Source of the DNA: UBA3946 sp002385755
GTDB lineage: Bacteria > Bacillota_I > Bacilli_A > ML615J-28 > CAG-698
Length of the DNA: 64,000 nt
Direction of reading: 5' to 3'
NCBI GenBank assembly: GCA_050953085.1
Contig: JBMNLX010000005.1
Coordinates: forward strand, 186,001-250,000
Of the stretch, positions 25,680 to 33,698 are shown piece by piece. Position numbers and translations under genes: made by a program. The notes under the pieces are model-generated. The model did not search any database and was not told where the DNA came from. It was given only the letters and a program-made list of their open reading frames with translations. Numbering within the stretch: position 1 is the stretch's first letter; every line of letters starts with the position of its first letter.

Positions 25680-27779
25680 TTATATAGAAATGACCGTTAA
25701 TTTGTCATCTTTCACGTCGATTTTATAGCGATTGTTGGGAATTATCTCTTCCCCGATGATCGCTTTCGCGATTGCCGTCTCAATTTCTTTCTGAATATAC
25801 CTTTTAATCGGGCGCGCCCCGTATTCGTAAGAATAACCTTGCTCGATGACCCGTTCTTTGACCCGAGACCCAAAAGTAACGTATATCTTTTCCTCCTCGA
25901 GCCGGGCCGCGAGTTGGCCTAGCATCTTATCGACGATTTTGCGGAGCACTTCTTTATCGAGCGGGTTGAACATCACTATCTCGTCAATCCGGTTTAAGAA
26001 TTCGGGACGGAAAGTAGTTTTGAGCAGGACTTTCGCTTTTTCCTTTTCCCCGGAAAGGAAATACTCGCTCCCGAGATTTGAGGTCATGATAATGACGGTG
26101 TTTTTAAAATCGACGAGTCGGCCCTGCGAATCGGTAAGACGTCCGTCATCAAGTATCTGCAACAGCAGGTTGAAAACTTCTTTGTCGGCTTTTTCTATCT
26201 CGTCAAACAAAACGATGGAATAGGGATTTCTTCGAACCTTCTCGGTTAACTGACCGCCTTCCTCATAACCCACGTATCCCGGAGGCGCGCCGATAAGCCG
26301 GCTGACCGAGAATTTCTCCATATACTCGCTCATGTCGATACGGATAATTTGATTTTCGTTATCAAAAAGAGCTTCGGCGAGGCTGCGCGCGACCTCGGTT
26401 TTCCCGACGCCGGTGGGTCCCAAAAACAGAAACGAACCAATCGGGCGGTTTTGGTCTTTAATGCCGGCCCGCTGTCTGATAATCGCGTCGCTCACAAGAT
26501 CAACGGCCTCGTCCTGACCGATAACGCGTGCTTTTAACGTCTCCTTTAAGCCAAGAACCTTTTCGCGATCGCCCTTTAAAATACGAGTGACGGGGATATT
26601 GGTCGCCCGCGAGACAATTTTCGCGATCACGTCCTCGGTAACGACTTCGGAAAGCAACGTATTTCCCGCTCTTTGTGTTTCCTCCAGCTTTTTTTCCAAT
26701 GCCGGTATCTCCCCGTATTTTATTTCCGAGGCCCGTTTGTAATCGCCTTGATTAAAAGAATTCTCGAGCTCAAAACGGGCGTTCTCCAGTTTCTTTTTAA
26801 TCTCCTTCGACTCTTGGATTTTTTGTTTTTCCTCCAACCATTTTTCCCGGAGAGCCGCTTCTTTTTCCCGTAGTTCGCTCAATTCCAGTTTTAACTTTTT
26901 AAGCCTCTCCTTGCTCGTCAAGTCTTTTTCCTTCTCCAAGGCTACTTTCTCGATTTCAAGTTGCGTGATCCGGCGGGTAACGTCGTCGAGCTCGATTGGC
27001 ATCGAATCGATCTCAATTCTAATGGAGGAACACGCCTCGTCGATTAAATCAATAGCCTTATCCGGCAAAAACCTGTCCGTAATATAGCGGTTTGATAAAA
27101 GCGCGGCCTGTACCAAGGCGCCGTCGGTGATCGTCACGCCGTGATGCGACTCGTACCGTTCCTTTAACCCGCGCAAAATGCTTATGGTATCCTCGACGGT
27201 CGGTTCCTTAATTAAAACTTTCTGGAAACGACGCTCCAATGCGCGGTCTTTTTCGATATATAACCGGTATTCGTTCAACGTCGTCGCGCCGATGCAAAAA
27301 ATCTCCCCGCGCGCGAGCATCGGCTTAAGCATATTGCTGGCGTCAATCGCCCCGTCGGCGCGGCCGGCTCCGATAATTAAATGTATCTCATCAATAAAAA
27401 GAATGATTTTACCGTCGCTTTCCTTAATTTTATTCAAAACGGCTTTCAGTCTTTCCTCGAATTCGCCGCGAAACTTCGCGCCGGCGATTAAGGCTCCCAT
27501 ATCCAATTCGTAAATTATTTTATCCCGAAGCGTCGCGGGAACGTCATTTTTGACAATCCGTTCCGCCAGGCCTTCAACAATAGCCGTTTTCCCCACGCCC
27601 GCTTCGCCAATCAAAACAACGTTGTTTTTATTTTTGCGGGCAAGGATTTGAATGATTCTCCTAATTTCCTCGTCCCGGCCGATAACCGGATCAATTTTCC
27701 CCATCCTGGCGTCCGCGGTGATGTCGCGGCCGAATTTCTCCAGTATGTTCTCATCTTGACTATAATCTGGCATTTGCAT
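25680..27779 (-). CDS. clpB: ClpB disaggregase lacking the N-terminal domain
   Basis: Hexameric AAA+ chaperone that with DnaK pulls proteins out of aggregates. The 699-residue protein has NBD1 (Walker A GEAGVGKT at about 58-65), a full-length coiled-coil middle domain of about 120 residues (Lys/Glu-rich), and NBD2 (GPTGVGKT, IDMSEYMEKFSVSRLIGAPPG split over two motifs) plus the C-terminal domain. The ClpN substrate domain of about 145 residues is absent: the protein begins just ahead of NBD1. ATG at 27779 is chosen because AGGAGGTG lies 8 bases upstream and a longer reading would run into the CIRCE element. CIRCE and a sigma-A promoter show heat-shock control by HrcA. Confidence 0.95.
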   Translation of the reverse strand: MQMPDYSQDENILEKFGRDITADARMGKIDPVIGRDEEIRRIIQILARKNKNNVVLIGEAGVGKTAIVEGLAERIVKNDVPATLRDKIIYELDMGALIAGAKFRGEFEERLKAVLNKIKESDGKIILFIDEIHLIIGAGRADGAIDASNMLKPMLARGEIFCIGATTLNEYRLYIEKDRALERRFQKVLIKEPTVEDTISILRGLKERYESHHGVTITDGALVQAALLSNRYITDRFLPDKAIDLIDEACSSIRIEIDSMPIELDDVTRRITQLEIEKVALEKEKDLTSKERLKKLKLELSELREKEAALREKWLEEKQKIQESKEIKKKLENARFELENSFNQGDYKRASEIKYGEIPALEKKLEETQRAGNTLLSEVVTEDVIAKIVSRATNIPVTRILKGDREKVLGLKETLKARVIGQDEAVDLVSDAIIRQRAGIKDQNRPIGSFLFLGPTGVGKTEVARSLAEALFDNENQIIRIDMSEYMEKFSVSRLIGAPPGYVGYEEGGQLTEKVRRNPYSIVLFDEIEKADKEVFNLLLQILDDGRLTDSQGRLVDFKNTVIIMTSNLGSEYFLSGEKEKAKVLLKTTFRPEFLNRIDEIVMFNPLDKEVLRKIVDKMLGQLAARLEEEKIYVTFGSRVKERVIEQGYSYEYGARPIKRYIQKEIETAIAKAIIGEEIIPNNRYKIDVKDDKLTVISI

Positions 27780-27796
27780 GCTTTTTTCACCTCCTA

Positions 27797-27823
27797 TTAG
27801 CACTCTTTGGTTGTGAGTGCTAA
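27797..27823 (-). promoter_or_regulatory. CIRCE operator for HrcA
   Basis: Perfect inverted repeat TTAGCACTC, nine-base spacer, GAGTGCTAA, just downstream of the clpB promoter and upstream of its ribosome site. Confidence 0.96.
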
Positions 27824-27827
27824 TAAT

Positions 27828-27855
27828 ATTATACACCGCTTTTTTAGTTTGTCAA
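27828..27855 (-). promoter_or_regulatory. Sigma-A promoter of clpB
   Basis: Minus strand -35 TTGACA (27850-27855), 16-base spacer, -10 TATAAT (27828-27833). The predicted start lies at the edge of the CIRCE element, so HrcA would block initiation or early elongation. Confidence 0.8.
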
Positions 27856-27877
27856 CTTATTTAATGCATTATTCAAT

Positions 27878-27911
27878 AAAAAAATCACCGGCGAAATTAC
27901 GCTGCCGGTGA
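27878..27911 (-). terminator. Terminator after the FAD dehydrogenase gene
   Basis: Stem TCACCGGC / GCCGGTGA with an 11-base loop; on the minus strand it is followed by a T run. Confidence 0.82.
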
Positions 27912-27969
27912 CGCGTATTTATTATGATTTATGCGAAATATATAATAAACGGCGCTTAATAATAGTCAA

Positions 27970-29391
27970 CTATGAATTTTGCTTTTCGATTATTTTACGG
28001 GCGATCCAAACGCCGTTGGCGCCGGCTTGCGCCAGGCCGCGCGTCACTCCGGCGCCGTCGCCGCCGACATACAGGTTCTTTATCGCCTTCGTTTCAAAAT
28101 CGTCGCCGACTTCGGGACGGGCGCTGTAAAATTTGGCCTCGACGCCGTAAAACAATGTGTGATCGCTGGCGATCCCCGGGGTCACATGATTCAACGCCTG
28201 CATCATTTCGATCAGCGATTTCATCGTGTTATACGGCAGGACTAACCCCAAATCCCCAGGCACGGCTTCTTTTAACGTCGGAGTAACGAAACATTCCCGA
28301 ATTCGCTTTTCGGTCGAACGACGACCCTTTAAGATATCCCCGTACGTTTGAACGATCACCGAGCCTCCGCTTAATTTATTGGCAAGCTTCGCCACTTCAT
28401 ATGCGAATTGATTGGGATTGTCGAAAGGCTCGCTGAATTCGTGCGAAACCAGAAGGGCGAAATTGGTATTGTCGGTCCCCAATTTGATATCCCGGAAAGC
28501 GTGACCGTTACAAAGCACGACCCCGTTTTGGTTTTCGATTACGACGTGACCGCTCGGGTTGGAACAAAAAGTCCTGACTGTCGTGCCGACGCTCGTGTTA
28601 AATTTAAACTTGCCCTCGTAGAGATTGGCGTTAATCTCTTCCATGACGATATTATTGGTCTCGACCCGGACGCCGATGTCTACTTGATTGTTCCGGAATG
28701 CGACGCCTAAGGCCTCAAGCAATTCCTGCTGCCACAAAGCGCCCTCGCGCCCCACTCCCAAAACGATATTATCGGCATATATTTTCTCGCCGGATTCAAG
28801 AACGATTCCCGTCGCGCGGCCGTTATCGATAATTAAATCAACAATTTTGGCGCGGAACATATACTCGACGCGCGACCGCATCGTTTTGAAAATATTTTTT
28901 AAAATTTCGATGTTTTGTTCGGTGCCGATGTGCCGGACTTTCCCGCGCAAAAGCTTCAGCCCCGCCGCGATCGCCCTTTTTTCTATGCCTTTCACGGCTT
29001 CCGTTTCGGGATCCGTTATTTCCGGCGAAGCTCCGTGGTCAAGATTTATTTGATCGACGTATTTTATTAATCCCAGAACCTCGTCGCCGGGAATGTAGTC
29101 CTGCAACCAGCCGCCGTATTCGTTCGTTATATTGTATTTGCCGTCGGAAAAAGCTCCCGCTCCGCCGAAACCGGTCGTCATCGAACAACTGGGGTGACAC
29201 CCGATTTCCCCATTCATGTTAACGGGGCATTTATCCAACTTTTTTTCAATTATCGGGCATCTCCTGGAAAAGATGTCATGTCCCTTGTCGATTAGAAGAA
29301 CTTTAAGACCGGGTTTTTTCGACATAAATTCGTAAGCGCAATAAATGCCGGTCGGTCCGGCTCCGACGATGACGCAATCGTATTTCTTCAT
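27970..29391 (-). CDS. FAD-dependent dehydrogenase of COG2509 type
   Basis: A 473-residue flavoprotein of a widespread uncharacterised dehydrogenase family. It has the N-terminal FAD dinucleotide motif IVGAGPTGIYCAYE (8-21), the family motif CHPSCSMTTGFGGAGAFSDGK (65-85, split here by its cysteines), and a C-terminal FAD block LYVGGDGAGVTRGL. Substrate and physiological role are not known. It is monocistronic, with a GGGAG ribosome site and its own terminator. Confidence 0.85.
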   Translation of the reverse strand: MKKYDCVIVGAGPTGIYCAYEFMSKKPGLKVLLIDKGHDIFSRRCPIIEKKLDKCPVNMNGEIGCHPSCSMTTGFGGAGAFSDGKYNITNEYGGWLQDYIPGDEVLGLIKYVDQINLDHGASPEITDPETEAVKGIEKRAIAAGLKLLRGKVRHIGTEQNIEILKNIFKTMRSRVEYMFRAKIVDLIIDNGRATGIVLESGEKIYADNIVLGVGREGALWQQELLEALGVAFRNNQVDIGVRVETNNIVMEEINANLYEGKFKFNTSVGTTVRTFCSNPSGHVVIENQNGVVLCNGHAFRDIKLGTDNTNFALLVSHEFSEPFDNPNQFAYEVAKLANKLSGGSVIVQTYGDILKGRRSTEKRIRECFVTPTLKEAVPGDLGLVLPYNTMKSLIEMMQALNHVTPGIASDHTLFYGVEAKFYSARPEVGDDFETKAIKNLYVGGDGAGVTRGLAQAGANGVWIARKIIEKQNS

Positions 29392-29472
29392 TAGTTTTCA
29401 TCTCCCAACGCGTTTTTTCACGCCCGGTATTATATTATCATATGCCGGGAAAATAATAAAGGCCGTCGCGGT

Positions 29473-31026
29473 TTATTTTTCCTTGGCCGCCGCGACGAAC
29501 GCCACAAAAAGCGGATGAGGCCGGTTGGGCCGAGACAAGAACTCCGGCCGGAATTGGCAGCCGATAAAATATGGATGGCTCTTCAGCTCCGCGATCTCGA
29601 CAAAGCCGTTTTCCTTGTTTACCCCGGAAAACACCATGTCGCTACGGGCGAACAATTCCCGAAGGGAGTTGTTAATTTCGCTGTCGTGACGATGCCGTTC
29701 GCGAACCGTCCGTTTTCCGTAAATCTTCGCGACTCGCGTCCCCGGTATCAAATCGCAGTCATAAAGCCCGAGCCGCATCGCGCCGTTTTTCTCTCCCGTT
29801 TTTGTAAATAAAGGCGCGGACGCCTCATCAAATCCGAGGACGTTGCGGGCGTATTCAAGCACGGCGAGACGCATTCCGAAACATATGCCCAAAAAGGGGA
29901 TTTTATTTTCCCGCGCGTAGCGGACGGCCGCAAGCGCTCCGTTAACGTTATTGGATCCCAACCCGCCGGGAACAACTATCCCCTGCAGACCGCTTAACTT
30001 TTCCTTAACGTTTTCGGCGGTCAATTCCCCGGAATCAATCGCCGTTATCTTAACGTCGGTTTCGTTCGCGAACGCGCCGTGTTTTATGCTTTCGTTAACG
30101 GAAATATAGGCGTCCTTTAAAGAAACATATTCCCCCACAAGCCCGATTTTCACTTCGCCGCGCAGATTCTTGATTTTCGCGACCATTTCGTTCCACCGGC
30201 TTAAATCAAGGGGCGCCGTTTTAAGATCGAGATGGCGGCAGATATAATCGTCAATTTTCTGTCGGGCGAAAATATTTGGAATCTCGTAAAGCACCGTCCT
30301 GTCCTGCGCCTCGATTACTGCGTCGATATCTACGTCGCAAAACAGGGCGATCTTTTCTTTTTGGCTTTGCGGGATGTCGCGATTAACGCGAAGGATAATC
30401 ATGTCGGGATTAATCCCCAAAGAGCGCAGTTCTTTCACGCTGTGCTGGGTTGGTTTTGTTTTCAACTCGCCGGATTTCTCCAGATAAGGCACCAGCGTGT
30501 TGTGGATATACATCGTGTTCCGGTAACCGACGTCGCGCCGAAGCTGGCGGATCGCCTCCAAAAACGGCAGCGATTCGATATCCCCGACGGTGCCGCCGAT
30601 TTCCGTTATCAAGACATCCGCGCCGCTTGCTCGCGCGGCGTTTAGAATCGCGTCTTTTATCTCGTTGGTAATATGAGGGATAACTTGCACAGTGGCGCCC
30701 CCGTATTCGCCGTTTCTTTCCTTATCGATAACTTTTAAATAAATCTTGCCGGTAGTAACGCTCGAATACCGGTTAAGATTCTCATCCACGAACCGCTCGT
30801 AATGCCCGAGATCAAGGTCGGTTTCCGCGCCGTCATCGGTAACGAAAACCTCCCCGTGCTGCAGGGGCGACATTTTCCCGGGATCGACGTTAATGTACGG
30901 GTCCAGCTTCTGCATGAACACCTTCAAACCGCGACATTTAAGCAATCTTCCGATCGAAGAAGCGTTAATACCTTTCCCCAGGCTGGAAACGACGCCTCCG
31001 GTCACAAAAATAAATTTCGTTTTCAT
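29473..31026 (-). CDS. pyrG: CTP synthase
   Basis: Makes CTP from UTP, ATP and glutamine, the last step of pyrimidine nucleotide synthesis. The 517-residue protein has the synthetase domain start FIFVTGGVVSSLGKG with the P-loop, DPYINVDPGKMSP, ITEIGGTVGDIES, and a C-terminal glutamine amidotransferase with LGICFGMR (catalytic Cys) and the downstream HPYFIGCQFRPE with His and Glu. ATG at 31026 is supported by GGAGG 7 bases upstream; the preceding copy of a 14-base direct repeat offers a second start at 31041. A promoter followed by a terminator-like hairpin upstream suggests attenuation. Confidence 0.96.
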   Translation of the reverse strand: MKTKFIFVTGGVVSSLGKGINASSIGRLLKCRGLKVFMQKLDPYINVDPGKMSPLQHGEVFVTDDGAETDLDLGHYERFVDENLNRYSSVTTGKIYLKVIDKERNGEYGGATVQVIPHITNEIKDAILNAARASGADVLITEIGGTVGDIESLPFLEAIRQLRRDVGYRNTMYIHNTLVPYLEKSGELKTKPTQHSVKELRSLGINPDMIILRVNRDIPQSQKEKIALFCDVDIDAVIEAQDRTVLYEIPNIFARQKIDDYICRHLDLKTAPLDLSRWNEMVAKIKNLRGEVKIGLVGEYVSLKDAYISVNESIKHGAFANETDVKITAIDSGELTAENVKEKLSGLQGIVVPGGLGSNNVNGALAAVRYARENKIPFLGICFGMRLAVLEYARNVLGFDEASAPLFTKTGEKNGAMRLGLYDCDLIPGTRVAKIYGKRTVRERHRHDSEINNSLRELFARSDMVFSGVNKENGFVEIAELKSHPYFIGCQFRPEFLSRPNRPHPLFVAFVAAAKEK

Positions 31027-31052
31027 ATCCATTCCTCCCATATCCATTCCTC
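31024..31052 (-). repeat. Tandem 14-bp direct repeat carrying ribosome site and start codon
   Basis: GAGGAATGGATATG occurs twice (31024-31037 and 31039-31052), 15 bases apart. Each copy has a GAGGA site and an in-frame ATG for pyrG, giving two possible starts five codons apart. Confidence 0.85.
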
Positions 31053-31055
31053 TAT

Positions 31056-31102
31056 AAAAAAATAAAAGAGCTCTCTTTAGGCGAGAACTCTCAGGCTCTT
31101 TT
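31056..31102 (-). terminator. Terminator or attenuator ahead of pyrG
   Basis: Arms AAAAGAGC (31095-31102) and GCTCTTTT (31064-31071) enclose a 23-base loop that itself holds GAGAGTTCTC; the minus strand then runs into T-rich sequence. It may end rpoE or attenuate pyrG. Confidence 0.55.
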
Positions 31103-31104
31103 TC

Positions 31105-31132
31105 ATTATATCAAATAAAAAATTATATTCAA
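31105..31132 (-). promoter_or_regulatory. Sigma-A promoter of pyrG
   Basis: Minus strand -35 TTGAAT (31127-31132), 16-base spacer, -10 TATAAT (31105-31110). The predicted start lies in the 5' arm of the hairpin at 31056-31102. Confidence 0.5.
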
Positions 31133-31176
31133 GGTTTTTTTATTTTTTTTCGCGATCGAAAACCGCGCCCTCGCGA

Positions 31177-31716
31177 TTAGTCGTCCTTTCCGGACAAATC
31201 TTCATCGTCGACATCAATATCATCGCCCAGGTCATCCTCGTCGATATAATCGGAATCTTCTTCCTCGTCGCCGTATTCTTCGGACAGCAATTCCTCGACA
31301 TCGTCGACTTCTTCCTCGGTTTCTTCTTCTTCCTCGTCGTCCATGTCATAATCGTCATCGTCGAAACTTTTCGCCGGCTTGTATATTATGTTGTCGTTAA
31401 GCTCGTGCTTGATAACTTCCTCGTCATCGCTGTAGAGATCCTCGAGATAAACGCCGTCCTTATCGAGAAGCGAGGATTTCTGTCGGCTTTTCAAGTCCCA
31501 TAATTTTTTTCCGTGCTTGTCCTCGCCGCAACAAATAAAATGACCGCTCAGCATGAAATCCATGATGAATTGGTTCATTTTTTTCTCCGCTTCCGCCGGG
31601 CGGATGCCTTTAATTTCAAAAACGTCCTTGGCAATTTTTTCGAGCGTTCTGGGTTTCCTTTTGTTTTTCATCTCGCGATAAGCGATTTCGACCAAAGAAA
31701 GATTATTGTTGTTCAT
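31177..31716 (-). CDS. rpoE: RNA polymerase delta subunit
   Basis: Bacillota-specific RNA polymerase subunit that speeds recycling and lowers nonspecific initiation. The 179-residue protein has the N-terminal HARE-HTH domain (SLVEIAYREMKNKRKPRTLEK, split here by a lysine run, to about residue 75) and then an extreme acidic tail: the last 60 residues are mostly Asp and Glu. The order rpoE-pyrG is the usual one in Bacilli. ATG at 31716 has CGGAGGG upstream and a promoter (31736-31764). Confidence 0.95.
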   Translation of the reverse strand: MNNNNLSLVEIAYREMKNKRKPRTLEKIAKDVFEIKGIRPAEAEKKMNQFIMDFMLSGHFICCGEDKHGKKLWDLKSRQKSSLLDKDGVYLEDLYSDDEEVIKHELNDNIIYKPAKSFDDDDYDMDDEEEEETEEEVDDVEELLSEEYGDEEEDSDYIDEDDLGDDIDVDDEDLSGKDD

Positions 31717-31735
31717 TGTATCCCTCCGGACATTT

Positions 31736-31764
31736 ATTTTAGCCTATAAATATGCTTTTATCAA
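31736..31764 (-). promoter_or_regulatory. Sigma-A promoter of rpoE
   Basis: Minus strand -35 TTGATA (31759-31764), 17-base spacer, -10 TAAAAT (31736-31741). Confidence 0.6.
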
Positions 31765-31770
31765 GCAAAA

Positions 31771-31962
31771 TTACAATAAAAAAAATATTATCAAAATAAT
31801 CGCCCCCGGCACCCGCAAAAAGAATATAATCAGGAAGGTCCAAAAATTCAGGGGAATGTTTATATTCAGGAGCGTACCGGCAATATTGACGAAAAAAATA
31901 ATCAAACAAGCGAAAACAACCGATTTAAGCAACCATTTTAAAAATTTAACCACCACTCTCAC
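31771..31962 (-). CDS. bofA: Short BofA-like sporulation membrane protein
   Basis: BofA holds the sigma-K processing protease SpoIVFB inactive in the outer forespore membrane. This 63-residue protein carries the BofA-type core: a first hydrophobic helix ending in FVNIAGTLLNINIPLN, then a second with LRVPGAIILIIFF, matching the pattern N..G..l.i.iPiN..T......r.PG. B. subtilis BofA has 87 residues, so this one lacks an N-terminal helix. It begins with a GTG at 31962 without a clear ribosome site. It lies between surE and rpoE. Small size keeps confidence moderate. Confidence 0.65.
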   Translation of the reverse strand: MRVVVKFLKWLLKSVVFACLIIFFVNIAGTLLNINIPLNFWTFLIIFFLRVPGAIILIIFFLL

Positions 31963-31998
31963 CCGTTAAATAATATGGAGAAGGGCGACGGTTTATGA

Positions 31999-32715
31999 TT
32001 AATCCGCGAGTTTATTATACGCCTTGTAATCGGTGCGGTCGACGACGAGCGGCGTTACGGAAATAAAGCCGTTCGCAATCGCCCAAACGTCGGTCTGTTT
32101 CTCCTTTTCCAAATCAAAACGGTGTTTTCCCTCTTGTTTCCAAAGACCGCCGGTCAAAATAAACTCGGTATCGAAATGAGTTCTTCCTTGGCGGGTAATC
32201 AAAATTCCGCGCGGCCGTTCGGGGATATTGACGTTATAGACATCGCAATAATCGAACAGACGCCGCGATATGAAATAATCGGCTATTCCCGCGAGCGCCT
32301 TGGGATCAAGATCCCCCGCCCCGCGGTAAGCGGATATGGCGACGCCCTTTTTCCCGAGAAAGGCGGCCTCAACGGCGGCGGCCACTGTGCCGGAATAAGT
32401 AATGTCCTCGCCTACGTTAAACCCGTCGTTTACGCCGGATAGGACGAAGTCGAATGTCTTTTTCAAGGCGAAACGGGCGGCGCGAACGCAATCGGCCGGG
32501 GTGGAAGCGCAACGGTAAGTCTCAAAAGCGAACCCGTTCGTCAAGCGCTCGACCGGGAAACCGGCCTTAATGTTTATGGCGTGGCTTTTGGCGCTTTGTT
32601 CTTTGGCCGGGGCCACGATAAAAACATCTCCGTATAACGAGGCGCATTCGGCCAGCGTTTTAATCCCGCGGGCTTTCACCGAGTCGTCGTTGGTTACCAA
32701 TATCCGCGGTCGCAT
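31999..32715 (-). CDS. surE: 5'-nucleotidase SurE
   Basis: Metal-dependent nucleoside 5'-monophosphatase. The 238-residue protein starts RPRILVTNDDS (metal ligands Asp-Asp, with Ser where Gly is more common), then VAPAKEQSAKSHAI, DFVLSGVNDGFNVGEDITYSG split over the family loop, and VNIP. The ATG at 32715 overlaps the stop of the upstream DHH gene (TGATG), suggesting translational coupling. With the two DHH phosphoesterases it forms an apparent nucleotide-salvage operon. Confidence 0.92.
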   Translation of the reverse strand: MRPRILVTNDDSVKARGIKTLAECASLYGDVFIVAPAKEQSAKSHAINIKAGFPVERLTNGFAFETYRCASTPADCVRAARFALKKTFDFVLSGVNDGFNVGEDITYSGTVAAAVEAAFLGKKGVAISAYRGAGDLDPKALAGIADYFISRRLFDYCDVYNVNIPERPRGILITRQGRTHFDTEFILTGGLWKQEGKHRFDLEKEKQTDVWAIANGFISVTPLVVDRTDYKAYNKLAD

Positions 32716-33698
32716 CAAAACGCTCCCGGGTTTCTGTCTTTATATTCTCCGACCAAAAGGTCGGCCTCAATAACGAGTTTTTTGATTTGGCCTTTCCCGC
32801 GAACGGTGGCGCCGGAAGCCTGAGCGTGACCCCCGCCTTCATAGCGGGCGGCGAGCTCGTTTATCGGGATTAAACGCGACCGCAGCCGGACGCGGTAGAC
32901 CCCCTTCTTGTTTTCCACAAAAAAAATCCAAATCAGGTGTCCCCTGATGCTGTCCAAAACATTGATTAATGAAGAGGCGGCCTCGGCCGAAATATTAAAT
33001 TTTTTCAAGAGTCTTTGCGTAATGACGAAATAGGCGACACCGCGCGGCGTCGTTTTGAATTTGTTCAAGATATAACCGTGCATCTTAAACTCGCTTATGT
33101 CTCTAATGTAAAGATAGGAATATATCTTGGTTATATCAAAATCATAACTTAGAAGCATCGCCGCAAGTTTAAGCGTTTCGGCGTTGACCCCCGAATATTT
33201 AAAACGGCCGGTATCGGTGACGGTCCCAATAAACAGAGCGCGGGCTGCGAAACTGTTCATTTTCAGTTTGTTTTTGAAGGTTTCATAAAAATCCGCGATA
33301 ATCAGGGCGGTGGCGGGCAAGTCTTCGCGGACATAATTGATGTGGCCGTAATCCTCCACCGGAATATGGTGATCGATTTTTATCACGAACGGGGCGCGGA
33401 TATAGTTCTCGTTATCAATCCGGTCCCGATTCGCGGTGTCAAGAACAATCACAAGCGCCTCGCGATAAATTTCTTCGCCGACGTCCGGGTCTTCCGAGCC
33501 GATAAAATCGAAAAAAGAACTGGCGGGGCGGCCGACGCTGAGAATTCTTTTCTCGGGAAACGAAAGCCTTAAAATTTCCCGCAGACCCAAGGAACTGCCG
33601 ATGCAATCGCCATCCGGTTTCACGTGGCGCGCGATGATAATCGTTTGAAATTCCTCGATTTTTTGTAATATCGCGCGTTTCAGTTCTAAATTGTTCAT
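32715..33698 (-). CDS. DHH/DHHA1 phosphoesterase, NrnA-like, second copy
   Basis: A 327-residue member of the DHH superfamily; relatives (NrnA, GdpP-like exonucleases) degrade short oligoribonucleotides or pAp. Visible are ARHVKPDGDCIGS (first metal site), VIVLDTAN, KIDHHIP (the DHH motif) and the DHHA1 domain with ARYEGGGHAQASGA. ATG at 33698 overlaps the stop of the upstream paralogue by four bases (ATGA), and the surE ATG overlaps its own stop. Its identity to the upstream copy is clear along the full length, so one duplication occurred. Confidence 0.88.
   Translation of the reverse strand: MNNLELKRAILQKIEEFQTIIIARHVKPDGDCIGSSLGLREILRLSFPEKRILSVGRPASSFFDFIGSEDPDVGEEIYREALVIVLDTANRDRIDNENYIRAPFVIKIDHHIPVEDYGHINYVREDLPATALIIADFYETFKNKLKMNSFAARALFIGTVTDTGRFKYSGVNAETLKLAAMLLSYDFDITKIYSYLYIRDISEFKMHGYILNKFKTTPRGVAYFVITQRLLKKFNISAEAASSLINVLDSIRGHLIWIFFVENKKGVYRVRLRSRLIPINELAARYEGGGHAQASGATVRGKGQIKKLVIEADLLVGEYKDRNPGAF

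Noticed and set aside
27780..27836. Longer clpB start at 27836
   Set aside because: It would translate the CIRCE element and does not have a ribosome site, while 27779 has AGGAGGTG.
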